From contig CM041465.1 of NCBI GenBank assembly GCA_023213395.1, forward strand, positions 109,933,741 through 109,997,740: DNA of 64,000 nucleotides, given 5' to 3'. Below the pieces are notes generated by a model. The model searched no databases. It was given only the letters and a program-made list of their open reading frames with translations, and was not told the DNA's origin. The translations under genes and the position numbers were made by a program. Shown here one piece after another: positions 22,633 to 34,069 of the stretch. Each line of letters begins with the position of its first letter. Position 1 is the stretch's first letter. This stretch comes from Cycas panzhihuaensis (lineage: Eukaryota > Cycadophyta).

Positions 22633-23257
22633 TGTTAGGTAATGTGACAACAATGGTTTGGAGGTTGAAATTTTGATAGGTTGGTAGTGCAGTTTCTCCC
22701 TAGACCTTCCTCAGTGGGTTCTAAGGGGGTGTGGAGGGGGCATGGAATGCCCCCTGTAAAGAGCAGGTTTGGGGGCGATAACCCTTGACCGAAAAATCTA
22801 GTACTAGAAAGTATATTAAATTGTAAAGAGAATTAAGGTCGTTTGCTCAAAATACCCTAGATTCTACGGTCGAGATTTGTGCCTTGTATGACTCTCTCAT
22901 GTAGCCTGATTTAGGGTATTTTTCATTATGTTGATAGTGTTCAAAGTATTGTGAGGAGTTGGGGAGGGTGGTTATTGTTTCTGTGAGAACTATGCTATAA
23001 ATTATGTATGTTTTCTCCATTCTTTGACAATAAAGATTGATACCTTTCTTATGTGGATGTTTCCCTAACACACTACTAGGGTTTTACCATGTTATATTAG
23101 CTGTATATATGATGTTTAGCTTTCTTGTTCATTTTATTGTTTTATCTCTGGTTTAAGAACTTTCATATTAAATTTTAGTTTCGATGCCTATAACTAGTTA
23201 CAAAAGTAGTTTAGATCTTGGTGGTGGTTTAAGGGTTGGGACCTTACCTTCTCAACA
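22633..23257 (+). repeat. 5' LTR of copia 2
   Basis: It starts TGTTAGGTAATGTGACAACA and ends CTCAACA, 625 bp. It is alignable with the LTRs of copia 1, with substantial differences in the first 200 bp. Confidence 0.88.
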
Positions 23258-23259
23258 AG

Positions 23260-23273
23260 TGGTATTAGAGCCA
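23260..23273 (+). promoter_or_regulatory. PBS of copia 2
   Basis: TGGTATTAGAGCCA, one change from the usual initiator-Met primer site, lies two bases after the LTR. Confidence 0.8.
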
Positions 23274-23326
23274 TTATTTTTGTAGCGAGTTTGTGAAGGT
23301 TTTGGTGTCAGCTTTTTCTATACCAA

Positions 23327-24334
23327 ATGGCAAAATTGGCAAGCACAAAGTTTGAGGTGGAGAAATTCAATGGAAAGAACAACTTTGAGTTATGGAAGTT
23401 GAATGCGTATGATGTTATTATATAACAAGGTTTATATAGTAGGATTATGGACCCAGTTGGAAGGCCTATATATGACCAAATCAGTGACGAATTGAATCTA
23501 CTTGAAGAGGTAGTTGTACTCATTATGGATGAAGGTAAAAAAATTACTGACCATTTAAATATTTTCAATACTCTTATTTGTCAATTAGCTAATATTGATG
23601 TCAAAATTGAGGATGAGGATAAGGTTGTTACCTTGTTATGCTCATTACTCGAATCTTGGGATAATATTGTCACCTCAATTAGTTTTAGCACTAGAGATGA
23701 ATTAGAATATGATTCTATTGTGAGTGCTTTGTTGACGAAAGAAGTGTAGAAGAAGTCTAGTCTTGAAACCTCCACACCAGAAGCTATGATAGTAAGGGGT
23801 AGAACAATTAATAAAGGACAAAGCTCTAGGGATACATCAAGGTCAAAGTCAAAAGGCAAGAAGAGTAAGCTCAGGTGTTACTACTATAATAAGGTCGATC
23901 ACCTCAAAAAGGATTACTACAAAAGAAATGAGTTCCAGAAAAAGGAAGATCTTGCCAAGGAAGCTAATCAAGTGGAGTCAAATCAAGGTAGAGATGATGA
24001 TGTCTTGATTGCTTATAATGTTTCCCATTATCACCATGATTGGTTATTAGTTTTAGGTTCTTCATACCACATGTCCATATAAGAGTTGGTTCTCATCGCA
24101 CCAACCTCTGGATGGTGGTGATGTGTTTATGGAAAATGAAGTTTCTTATAAGATAGTGAGAATTGGTAGCATTAGAATTAAGATGTTCAATGATGTAGTG
24201 AGAACATTAACTAAGGTTAGACATGTACTTGATCTAAACGTGAATATAATTTCCTTGGGTGAACTAAATTCAGGTGGTTATAAGAATACAGGTCATGAAG
24301 GGGTCTTAAAGGTGTTAAAGGGTGCTTTGGTTGT
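23327..24334 (+). pseudogene. Copia 2 gag and protease start
   Basis: The ATG at 23,327 opens MAKLASTKFEVEKFNG, as in copia 1. About 130 bp corresponding to 6,870-7,010 of copia 1 is missing at about 23,440. The open stretch 23,447-23,749 then covers the middle of gag, and 23,786-24,082 the zinc knuckle (CYYYNKVDHLKKDYY, with Cys residues lost). The protease site DSCAS of copia 1 reads VLGSS here, so the catalytic Asp is gone. The frame is cut at 24,335 by gypsy B within the LKGALVV motif. Confidence 0.8.
24330..24334 (+). repeat. Target duplication of gypsy B, left copy
   Basis: GTTGT immediately before TGTTTC of the LTR; the right copy is ATTGT at 56,164-56,168. One mismatch in five. Confidence 0.7.
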
Positions 24335-24870
24335 TGTTTCTTGACTACTGGGAATGGGTGTGGATAGGTCAACTTAGGTAAGCACATGTATGATTCTCTC
24401 TCTCATATTAATCACTTTAGAGATGGTAGATGGAAGTATTGTTTGGATTGCATGATTTATTGGCTCATTATTATGATTGGTTATGCATCTTACTTAATCA
24501 TGTCGCATGCCCCTAGCCTGTGATGACCCACTGAACCTGCCTCTCTGTGAGGTATGTATCCCCGCGGTGCCTTACGATCCTCTGCTACACCTCCACATTG
24601 CCTGGAGCATCGACTGATTTGTATGATCTTCTCATACCTTTGTCACCTTATCATAACTCTTAGCATTTTGCTATGAGTGGTCGACATTTTACATACATCC
24701 ATAGGTTTCTTGAGAGCCCTACCTCTTAACACCCTATCTGATCTAGCCCGTTTATTCACTTGGATTATCCCCAACCACCTGGATAGGAGGGTTGACCCCT
24801 CCTAGGCCTACGATACCTCCCTCTTAGGGCCCCTAAGGCCTCTATTTTTTTTTTTATTGATTTTGACCTC

Positions 24871-24934
24871 GCACCATGGTAACTTCTGCGGTACCACGAA
24901 GTTTTCTGCGGTATCGCAAAGTTACCATAGTGTG
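24871..24934 (+). repeat. Inverted-repeat module in 5' LTR of B
   Basis: GCACCATGGTAACTTCTGCGGTACC at the left pairs with a reverse copy ending TTACCATAGTGTG. It has a CpG-rich palindromic centre around GCGGTACC. Confidence 0.6.
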
Positions 24935-25060
24935 ACTATTTATCTCTATTTTTTAAATCCGCTAAGGCAATTTTCACATTTTTTGCAAAAATTACCATGT
25001 GGATTAGTCACTACCTAAGTCCCATCCTAATCCTAATTACTCAATTAGGGCTAGGGTTGA

Positions 25061-25070
25061 GTATAAAACC
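25061..25070 (+). promoter_or_regulatory. LTR promoter TATA box, B 5' LTR
   Basis: GTATAAAACC, about 730 bp into the LTR, follows a GGGCTAGGGTTGA block. The same motif is at 53,898-53,907 in the 3' LTR. A related GGGTATAAAT lies in A (13,851), and a TATTTAAG form is in C (minus strand near 36,150 and 47,712). It is likely the start of the genomic RNA. Confidence 0.55.
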
Positions 25071-26133
25071 TAAAAAACTCCTCATTTCCTCCTCTTACAT
25101 TCTCTAACAACCTCATGTAGCTCTCTTTCTCCTACTCTTCTGTTACCTATGTGAGCTTCCTCCTATAGGAAATGCCCTGCATCTACTGAGATCTCCTAGA
25201 CTCTACCTTCTACATCTCCAGTTCGTGGAACTTGTCTCGTCAAGGAGCCTCATCAAGTGAAGACATCATCCAAAGCTTGCATTCTCGGGCATATAGTAGG
25301 TTTCTTCTCTAGATTTTGTAGGGATTCTCCTACAAGCACCTAGACCATCACCATCCTGCACTGCTTTCAAGTAGGCCTACTGCAAACTTAGTCCAACAGG
25401 TATCTCTTTTTATGTTTCTTCATGTAATTTCCTTAGAACTCCTTTGAAAATTGAGATTGTTTCTATCTATCTTTTATTTTCAGTCCTTTCTAGCTTATGC
25501 AGGAGGTAGTTCCCTGTATTTCTTTTTCTTTTATATTTGCATCCTCTTTCTGCTATCCCTCTAGTCTCTCCAAGAGGGCTATGAGGTGATCCACTCAAGG
25601 TGTGAGTAAAGGAAGTACTTGGTGGGTTCCATACTCTACAAGGCTAACTTCCCAAGGGGCAATCCCCCTTCTCCTCCTTTGCTCTCCTCCATGTGTCCTC
25701 CTTGGACCACCAGACAACCCTGGAAAGGAGGCTATTACTGGAGCCAGTGTATGCAACCCATTGCTACAATATTTCTAGCCTTGAGAGCCCCATATTAGTA
25801 GGGTATTTCAGCCCCTAATGGCATTATATACTTTTTTTTGTTACTCCATCACTAGGTGTTGTGCATGATACATACCATAATTTTGGTAACACTTACAACA
25901 TTTCAATGTTTCTATAGCATTTTCTCCTTTCACTCTTGGCTGCCATATAGACTACCTACACCTGCTATCCTTCTTTTCAAAGGTAGCATGGAGGTACTTT
26001 CATAAAAGGGTTAGTCATTCTAAGGATAACTACTAGCACCCATTACTTGTTACAACTTGTGTTGCGAAATATCTTGTATTGTTTCCAACACTTTGCTTGC
26101 GACTTTTGGTACTCCATTTCCTATATATCTATC

Positions 26134-26138
<5 letters not shown>

Positions 26139-26170
<32 letters not shown>
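26139..26170. repeat. AT microsatellite in 5' LTR of B
   Basis: An AT run of about 15-16 units. The matching site of the 3' LTR (54,959-55,013) has about 27 units, so the run changed length after insertion. Confidence 0.85.
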
Positions 26171-26173
<3 letters not shown>

Positions 26174-27326
26174 TCTACTTGGTATTGTAGTAGCCCCTTG
26201 AAGGAAGGGTAGGAAGACCTTGTACTTGTAGGTTTCATCACAACATTTATGGAAAGGAAAAGGCAGTTTGATCCAAGTAAGTCTCCATCCTTCTCCTTCC
26301 CACTTCACCCCATCATATATTTGTTTTATTTTCCTTTTGTCCTTTCCAGTTTCTTTCCTTTCTTTTTTTTTATATGGGGAAGGTAAGGAAGCCCCTACCA
26401 ATACCACCCTTTGACAATGTCAGTGCATTAGACAAGGACAAGAGAGCAAAGCATAACATACAAGCAAGCTATCTTCTTTGGCCATGCAACTTCTTGGGTA
26501 CGTACCTTCCCTCCTCTCATGGCTCTTTCCCTTTGTTATTATTAGGTCCATCATTGTGCATAATAAACAATGTAAAAGGAAAAGAGTAATCAACCAACTT
26601 TCATACATTTATCTTACATATGCATGTTACATGCTTCCTTATAGGAAGGAGCATACCATAGGAATTGTACCTCCCTTCTCTCCCCCGAATGCAAAACGTC
26701 CCTTAGCTTTGCATTTCCTAGCTTGTGTGTTTGAGTGTGTTTAGAATATTTTTTCTACTCTTTTCATGTTTGAGAATAAAAGAGAGTGAGAGAGTGCTCT
26801 TGAGTTCCTTTTTGTGATAGTAAACAAGCACACCTATATCATTTCTTCATACGCACTCTTCACATTCCTATTCACAAACTCTACCCATGTTGCCCTTGCT
26901 GGGACTTGGATCCCTTCACTCATGTAGTAGAAAGTGGTCTCTTGGCATCACTCCTTTACTCATAGACCTTCCTTAGGTGAGTCAACCTAAGGAGTTCTTA
27001 TTGTTCCACCTATACCATATCGCATTCCCATGGTAATTCTTCCTTCATCGGGTCTCCCTTTTCCCTTCTGGCCATACAAGGGTGGGGGGATTCCATTGTT
27101 TGGGGTCATCTGAGATACCTTACGTGTATCTTGCCGTTCAAACCAAAAATTGAGATACCTTGAGGAAGTCGTGTGCCATTCGTGGGTCCTAAACCTGCAT
27201 TATGGTGTATAGATGCCCTATGCAGGTGTTTCCTCCACTTGTAGAATCACATTCCCATCCTAGTATATGTTGTTGATTACCCCAATCTTTCTTGAGTGTA
27301 GTTACCACCCCATAGACGCAATTCCA

Positions 27327-27560
27327 CTAGTGACCATACTGGGGACTTACCAGTAAGGGATTAGTCTTCTTCTCTTTCTTATTGGTACTACTACCTCTTG
27401 GTAGTTCTCCTCCTTTGGTTTCATTAGGAAGCCCCCAACACCTACACTACTTTCGCTCATCCTTCTCTTCTAACACATTGGTAAGTCTTGTATTCGACAT
27501 TTCTCACATTGCCTACGAGGTCTTCCCCCATTGTTAGAAGATCCTACATACCACTCCCTT
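27327..27560 (+). promoter_or_regulatory. PBS and leader of gypsy B
   Basis: The interior begins CTAGTGACCATACTGGGGAC. The same place in C reads CTGGTGACCATACTGGGGAC, and in D CTAGCAACCATATTGGGGAC. The conserved TGG.GACC…TGGGGAC pattern is a candidate primer site, resembling those of Tat elements rather than initiator-Met sites; I cannot name the tRNA. The remainder is a pyrimidine-rich leader without a long frame. Confidence 0.5.
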
Positions 27561-29999
27561 CCATTGTTGGATTCCTATTCGATAATGGAAGGATATCCTT
27601 CGGATTGGGCATACCATGCCTTCGCTTCTAGAGCCTATGAATTTCCTACCTCTTTCTTGGGGTCCACCTAAGAGGGTGACAACCCTATCTATTATTCGGG
27701 TAATTAACAACACCCACATGATGTCCATCCCTCAACTTAGGGAGTGGAGGCTTCGTCTTCTCTTAAGTTCTATCATCAAGGTAGTAACTCTTATGAGGAG
27801 CATCCCAAGCTGTCCACCTCATTAGAGGTTCCATCTACCTCTCGCGATCAGGTGGATACCTCTCCTGTCAATGTGGTTGAAGCTATCAACACGTGCTTCT
27901 GTATCGCTTGCCTTCAACTATATCCTAAATGGTTTAAAGATGTATTGCATGGTGGGGCACCTTCTTCATCCATATCTACCCCACCTATGATAAGTAACCC
28001 ATTTATCCCATCGCATCCATCTCATCTGATTCTCACATTGACCTTAGGGATGTCTGTTGCACCCTCTACTTCCCTTTATGGTCCCAACTCTTCTCAGACC
28101 TCTCAAGGTATGTCTTTCTCCTAACTTGGGATTAGCATGCCTCTCCCTAGCCAAGCAAATACACCACCTCTAAACATAGCAAAAATATTCCCTACTAGAC
28201 CTGAGGGACCTGTTCATGCCTCTACTTCTAGTCATGTGGGACCCATCTTTACATGCTCTCAAACTCAGTCTAGTGGGCCTTCCCTTTACGTACCTCCAGG
28301 CTATACATCTCAGCCATGGAGGCATGGTAAAGGAAACCAAATTCATATTTATGGGGTGGACCCTTTACACCCATATGGGGTCACACCACCTACAGGCGGC
28401 CCATATGGGAAGAATCTAATCCTTCACCCCTCTTTCCCACCATGTTGTGTGGTGCCTTACATCACGCCCTTGTAAGGAGGCGCAACTCCTTTTCGAGGTG
28501 CCTTCCCTTAAGCCCCTTTCCAACAAGGGGCATTTCCTTAGGGAGGGATGGGCCTTCCACCCCCATTCGCTCCTTGATCATTACCTTCCTCATCTCTTTC
28601 CGATCCTATGATCCAGATAGGCACATGTCCCTTTATGGATTATACATCGACACCCTTGTCCATTGATGCATTAAGGACTAGCTTATCACCTCATCCCCTT
28701 GAAGTTCCCAAATTTGATGGGACTTTATTGTAGGATCTAGTAGAGCATATTCATAGTTTCTCTATGGTATGCATTGACTACTGGGCCTACAATCACATCC
28801 TTATAAAATTATTCCTGCGATCTCTTCAAAGTGATGCCCTTAAATAGTTTTATCGCCTACCCACACACACTATCTTTTCATTCCAGCAACTCATAGATGA
28901 GTTTGTCAACTACCTTGACGTGGCTCGCCCATTTGAGAGTGGAAGGAAATCCCTTCTATCACTTAAATAAGGCCATGATGTGATGAATTGTGACTTTATG
29001 CGATAATTCCATGACCTTCTTCACTCCACTAAGGCTACTTTGCCTGAGGAGTTGAAGAGAGATCTTTTTGTCAATACTCTTCGTCTAAAAGTTCATGTAG
29101 AAGTCCTTAAGATGGAGGCAACTACATGCAACTCTACTATAGTGAAGTGCTTGGCACTTGAGGCTATTAAGATCCAAGTTGGACTCAGGAAACCTCTTAA
29201 GTCCTCACAACGATGTGAGGCACCACAACTACTAAAAGAAACTAAATCTCAACAACCCACTAAGTCTTCTTCCCATTCTACCGAGAAGACTCTAAATCCA
29301 CTTACTTCAGCCATACGTTCGTTTGAATGTACGATGAAGGAACTAAAGCTTCAAGCTCCTTCATCACCCATATCTAACAAACCTGTTCACCAGGCTTTGC
29401 AAGTTGCTCCCTCCAGGGGCGGTAACACCCAGTCATCTCAAGCGAAGAAATCTGATCCTTCCCTTGAGAAGATGTGGTGCTCCATCCACGAAGAGTGCTT
29501 CCATGATGATTCACATTGTTGGGTTTAACATCCTAAGGATGCCCCACAATGCAAGTCCTATTTTAAACAAGCTTCAAGGCCTAATTTAGACCAACTGGTC
29601 CATAGAGATCCCTTCCCCAAACATGGGGAATGCGATCACAACCCTCAACAAAAGAATAACTAGAATCGAGGAAGGTCGCCTAATCCTCGCTCTTCTCAAG
29701 CCAAAGGGAAGGCTGCAAGGAATTCATCCTCTTCCTCAGGTTCTCCTGGTCAACAAACCCCATCACCTTCGCGATCCCAAAATAAGGGAAAGAAGGTTAT
29801 TCAATTACTTGAGACCACCCCATTGTATGCCTTTACCCAATCTCAAGTCGCTAAAGAGGCAATTGGTGCCTCTTCATCCATACCAAACCTTGATCCTCTT
29901 CCATAAACTTCTCTTCTGGAAGCCCCTACACTCCCCAAGACCATTCCTATATGACCCAGTTGCTACGACTTTCAAAGAGCACTTCCCCAACCTACCATG
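27561..29999 (+). pseudogene. Gypsy B gag
   Basis: The start is unclear: the frame opens around a TTG at about 27,535 in a context shared with C, and no ATG is conserved there. The N-terminal half is Pro/Ser/Gly-rich (27,744-28,475, with HVGPIFTCSQTQ and YVPPGYTSQPW). The retrotransposon gag (capsid) domain lies at about 28,700-29,100, with LLSLKXGHDVMN and ATLPEELKRDLFVN. A charged region follows, then a Cys-His box at about 29,475-29,520, WCSIHEECFHDDSHC. There are stops at about 28,124, 28,475, 28,731, 28,846, 28,969 and 29,527, plus frameshifts. Gag would form the particle and bind RNA. Confidence 0.75.
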
Positions 30000-30605
30000 A
30001 AGGGGAAGCCTTTTTTGGTCATTGATGAGCTCCATACCGTGGCCACTGGGATGTCCATTATGGATGTCTTGAGGAGCTACCCTGAGAAACACATGTTGCT
30101 CTTAGAGGCCTTAGGATTAGGTGACATGCTCGTTCATGCCTTGGGAGTTACCTCAAGCCGTGAACCCATCATTTCCTTTGATCCTAAGGATCTTCCCCCT
30201 GCTAGCGAAAAGGAGCGTCAATGGAACTTCCCTTTCACTATTACCATCAATACTCCAGATTCCACTTTGTGAAGAACTGTTGTCAATAATGATTCTTCTG
30301 TTAATACTATGCCCTTATGTGTTATACAAGAGCTTGGTATTTCTGCTTTAGAACCAGTTCTGTGGCGATGCCAAGGCTATGACGGTAGTGAAAAGACACC
30401 TATGGGATCGGTGTCTATCCCATTTACTCTTGAGGATATGACTGTCCTCACTGATATTGTAGTCCTCACCGTTGATGTCAACTACAATCTATTGTTGGGG
30501 CGCCGATGGCTCAATTAGATAGGAGCTATGTACTCATCCTGTTAGGGGCAACTTAAATTCATCTATGAAGGGTGAATGAGAGTTGTCTCTCGAGAGCTTT
30601 GTCTT
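30000..30605 (+). pseudogene. Gypsy B protease region
   Basis: An upstream conserved block (29,997-30,272: GKPFLVIDELHTVATGMS, LLLEALGLGDM) precedes the retropepsin-like part at 30,273-30,518. The active-site segment is VVNNDSSVNTMPL, where C has VVDNGSFVNAMPL, so B has lost the catalytic Asp. The C-terminal motif YNLLLGRRWLN is the usual ILG-type protease end in plant gypsy elements. The part 30,520-30,605 resembles the usual tail after protease. The enzyme would cut the polyprotein; this copy cannot. Confidence 0.75.
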
Positions 30606-31440
30606 CTCAAACAAACACATCAACCCTGACCCATGTATCGGCTTCTTCTATTAACATCCTTGACTCAACCCATTCGTAAGAAGACCCCTCATCCTCTTCT
30701 TCCAACCTCATACAGTTTACCCCTATCGGTGTCGGAAGTTACGGGTACCTTGCCATCCTTAGTGACGATGAGTCTGATGGCGAGGATGAGGATCTCCCCC
30801 ACCCCATTTCCTTTCTGGGCATGAGTAGGGAGCACCTCCTTCATTTTAGACACTGCTCTAGAACCCCTATAGTAGGAGAAACTAGTTTTTCTCTTGTATC
30901 TCATGTTATTACCCCTATCAATTAGGTGCTCTTTGAGTCTTCCCCTTCATTGTTGTGCATAGGTAATGAAGTTGAGGAGCCTCCTCTTGTCCCTTATGAG
31001 GGACCTCTTTCTGACTCTTCTAGGGAGTCTATCGAGAACACCGAGAGGTGTGATGACCACCATAGTCCCGTTGTCTCTACTTCTCCTCACCCTTCATCTT
31101 CTTAAAGTGTGACCATCCATGGGGTAGACTACTTTGAGAATGATGAAGCCCTTCTTAAGCACTTAGTGGGCTCCACGCCCAACCTTTCTTCTGGTCACCA
31201 GAGGCTTGGTTATCATAAGATCTTAACTATTGGGTCCTCTCTTATTGACCTAACTCCATCCCCTATTCCATCTCTTCCTTTCGACTAAGCCTTCCTCCAT
31301 GTCAAGGAGGGGAATGCCATATGCATGGGGCCAACCCAAGACATAGTCCTTGTCCTCGACAAAGTCATTAAGGTTGGGGAAGAATGCACTCTTGATGAGG
31401 TAAAGGAGTATACCCTTCTGTTCGAGGAGTTTTAGGATGT
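30606..31440 (+). pseudogene. Gypsy B pol linker
   Basis: This is homologous to 1-858 of A. Acidic and Ser/Pro-rich codons are split over frames by stops. Matching blocks include FENDEALLKHLVGS-like codons near 31,130 and GNAICMG near 31,310. No domain is recognised. Confidence 0.55.
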
Positions 31441-32180
31441 TTTTGCATGGGACTACTTTGATATGAAGGGAATCGATCCCTCAATCGTGATCCACAACCT
31501 TACTACCATTCTTAGCACTTGTCCCATGCATCATAAGCAATGCCCTCTTCATCCTAAGATCTTAGATACTGTTAAGATGGAAGTTGAGAAACTCCTCAAT
31601 GTAGGATTGATCATTTCTATTGACTACCCTAAATGGGTATCTAACATTGTCCCTGTTGCTAAAAGGAATGGGACAATCTAGATATGCATTGATTTCTGTG
31701 ATATTAATAACACATGTCCTAAGGACAATTTTTCACTTCCTTTTATTGATCAGATCATTGATCGAACCATCAAATTCGAAGTTATGTCCTTAATGGATAG
31801 CTTCTCTGGCTATAACTAAATTTAAATCTCTCTTGAAGACTATCACAAAATGACCTTTACCACTGCGTGAGGTAACTTCGCCTATAAGGCCATGCCTTTC
31901 ATACTTAAGAATACAGGTGCTACTTATCAAAGGGTGATGCAATTCATTTTTCATGATCTCATCAACAAATCATTGGAGGTCTTTATGGATGACATGATGG
32001 GTCTCCCACACATTAGGGCCCATCACCCTATAGATTTACAGGCCATCTTTGCATGATGCTACAAATACCATGTAAGCCATAATCCTCTTAAATGTGTATT
32101 TGTCGTAACCGCTAGCAAGCACCTCGGTTTCCTTATATCCAAACAAGGAATCTAAATTGATCTTGATAAAGTCAAGGCCA
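31441..32180 (+). pseudogene. Gypsy B reverse transcriptase (broken)
   Basis: An open stretch 31,463-31,681 carries the lead motif GLIISIDYPKWVSN. Then come TCPKDNFSLPFIDQ near 31,715, LMDSFSGYN near 31,793, and the catalytic box FMDDM at about 31,985, where A has YMDDM. Stops lie near 31,678, 31,818, 31,824 and 31,868. The LGFLISKQGI-like connection follows near 32,130. Same lineage as A. Confidence 0.8.
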
Positions 32181-32880
32181 TCCTTAACATGCCACCTCCT
32201 AAAATGCAATGCCAGATTAAGTTATTTTTGGGTAGGCTTGGCTTCCTCAGGCATTTTCTAGCAGACTTTGTCATAAATGCCAAATTGCTTACTAAACTAT
32301 TAAAGAAGGGGGCACCATTTATTTGGTCTTCCAAGGCCGAGCAAGCTTTTGAAGAACTTAAGGAAGCTCTCGCTTCCACCCTGACATTGGTGCCGCCCCT
32401 CTTTGATAGGATTTTCATCCTGTATACCTCAGTAACTGATGAATCTCTAGGTGCCATGTTGGCCCAGGAGAGTGATTCAGGAGCCAAGAAGGCTATTTAC
32501 TTCATTAGTCACACCGTCATGGCTACTGAACTCAACTACTCTCTTAGAGAGAAAGAATACCTCTCCTTGGTACATGCAACCAAAATGTTCAAGCATTATT
32601 TGCTTGGAAATACTACCCGAGTGATCATTTAATCTGATCCCTACACTATTTGCTTACCCAACCTGACCTGACAGGTAGGACTGGCAAGTGGGCCATCCTC
32701 TCTCAAGAATTTGATCTTCATATCATTAATAGGAAATCAAAGAAGGGAATGGTAGTGGCCAAGTAACTTGCCGACATTCCTATTATGAACCCTTTGGACC
32801 TTCCTATTAATGATCCTCTTCCTGATGAGCCTATCCTGGCCATTCAGGATTCTCCCCCCCCCCCCCCATCTGCTTATTGA
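32181..32880 (+). pseudogene. Gypsy B RNase H (pol-type)
   Basis: The open frame 32,189-32,632 covers RT connection and RNase H: FLGRLGFLRHFLADF, VTDESLGAMLAQ (acidic residue), LREKEYLSLVHATK. A stop replaces Gln before SDP. The linker to integrase contains a C homopolymer of about 15 at 32,853-32,867, which would encode prolines and may be length-variable. Confidence 0.75.
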
Positions 32881-34069
32881 TAGTGAGTGGTATGGGGACA
32901 TCATGCAATATCTCACTCAATAATAGTATCACCCTGATGCTAGTAGTAGAGTTAGGTCCCGTATCTGTGTGACTACCAGACAATACTTTCTTATGGATGA
33001 GGTATTATACAAGAGATCCTTCGATGGGACCCTTCTTTGCTATGTCACTCCTGATGAAGCAGACTAGATACTCCATGAATGCTACCACGACATCTATGGG
33101 GGCCACCTTGGGGACCAATCCATGGCTCAAATGATCCTCCGTATGGGATATTACTAGTTGTCCCTCTTCAAGGATGCCCATGCTTATGCCTTGAGGTGTC
33201 AGCGATGCTAAGAGCATGCCAACATCACTCACTTGCCTTTTGAGGTAATCCATCCCATTATATCTCCATGGCCCTTCTCCCAATGGGGGTTAGACCTCAT
33301 TGGAGCCATAACCCTATCCTCTTCATTGTAGCATAAGTTTATCTTGACAAGAATAAAATACATTACTAAATATGCAGAAGCCATTCCTCTGACAATGACT
33401 CCTAGTAAGATGATAGCTGCCTTTGTCTACTAGCATACCATCTGCTGCTTCGGGGTTCCTGATGTCCTAATCGCAGACAATGGAACTCCCTTTTGCAACA
33501 AGGAGATGGATGAGATTTGTAAGAAATTCTATATTTCTCATAAAACTTCTTCTCCTTATTATCCCTAGGCCAATGGCTAAGTTGAATCATTTAATAAAAC
33601 TCTCATCAATATGCTAAAGAAAATTGTTACCCAATCCCAAAAAGATTGGCACCTCTAGCTCTCTTCCGCCCTATGGGTATATTGCATGTTTATCTATACG
33701 GCTATGAGAATGAATCTATTCTCCCTAGTCTATGGGACTTAATTGGTTCTCCCATTGGAAGTAGAGATTCCTTCTCTATGAGTTTCTCTTTGAGGTCTTA
33801 TCGATGAGGAGTCTATCCATCAAGCTCGCCTCTTGGACCTCGAAGCCTTGGACGAGAGACACTTAGTCGCTCACTAGGAGAACCTCGCTTGTAAGGCCCG
33901 CTCACAAAGGACCTATGATAAACATCTTCATTCTCGTCCTTTTCATCCTAAGGACCAAGTCCTCAAATTAGAATATCTCCACGGCTTCTTGACCAAATTT
34001 AGACCCAAATGGGTCAGCCCCTTCGTCATTCTCGAGAGTCCTGATAATGATGCTTATAGGATTGCCACC
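32881..34069 (+). pseudogene. Gypsy B integrase, main part
   Basis: The zinc domain lies near 33,070-33,230 (HECYHDIYGGHLG…LRCQRC). All three catalytic acids are still encoded: Asp in GLDLIGAIT at about 33,293, Asp in IADNGTPFCNKEMDE at about 33,477, and Glu in VESFNKT near 33,585. The sequence is interrupted by stops (for example 33,148 and 33,208) and is cut at 34,069 inside the RIATLEGLEF block by element C. Its last codons are at 48,339-48,399. Confidence 0.85.
34065..34069 (+). repeat. Target duplication of gypsy C, left copy
   Basis: CCACC directly before the LTR TGGATGTGC; the identical right copy is at 48,334-48,338. The uninterrupted homologue in A reads GCCACCCTGGAGGG. Confidence 0.95.

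Larger units (their letters stand above)
24335..27326 (+). repeat. 5' LTR of gypsy B
   Basis: It begins TGTTTCTTGACTACTGGGAATGG and ends GACGCAATTCCA, 2,992 bp. It includes the inverted-repeat module (24,871-24,934), a TATA box (25,061-25,070) and an AT microsatellite (26,139-26,170). The many frames inside are not conserved as protein. Confidence 0.9.

Noticed and set aside
32853-32867. Run of about 15 C as a regulatory element
   Set aside because: It sits in the RNase H-integrase linker of a dead gene; more likely slippage or an assembly length error.
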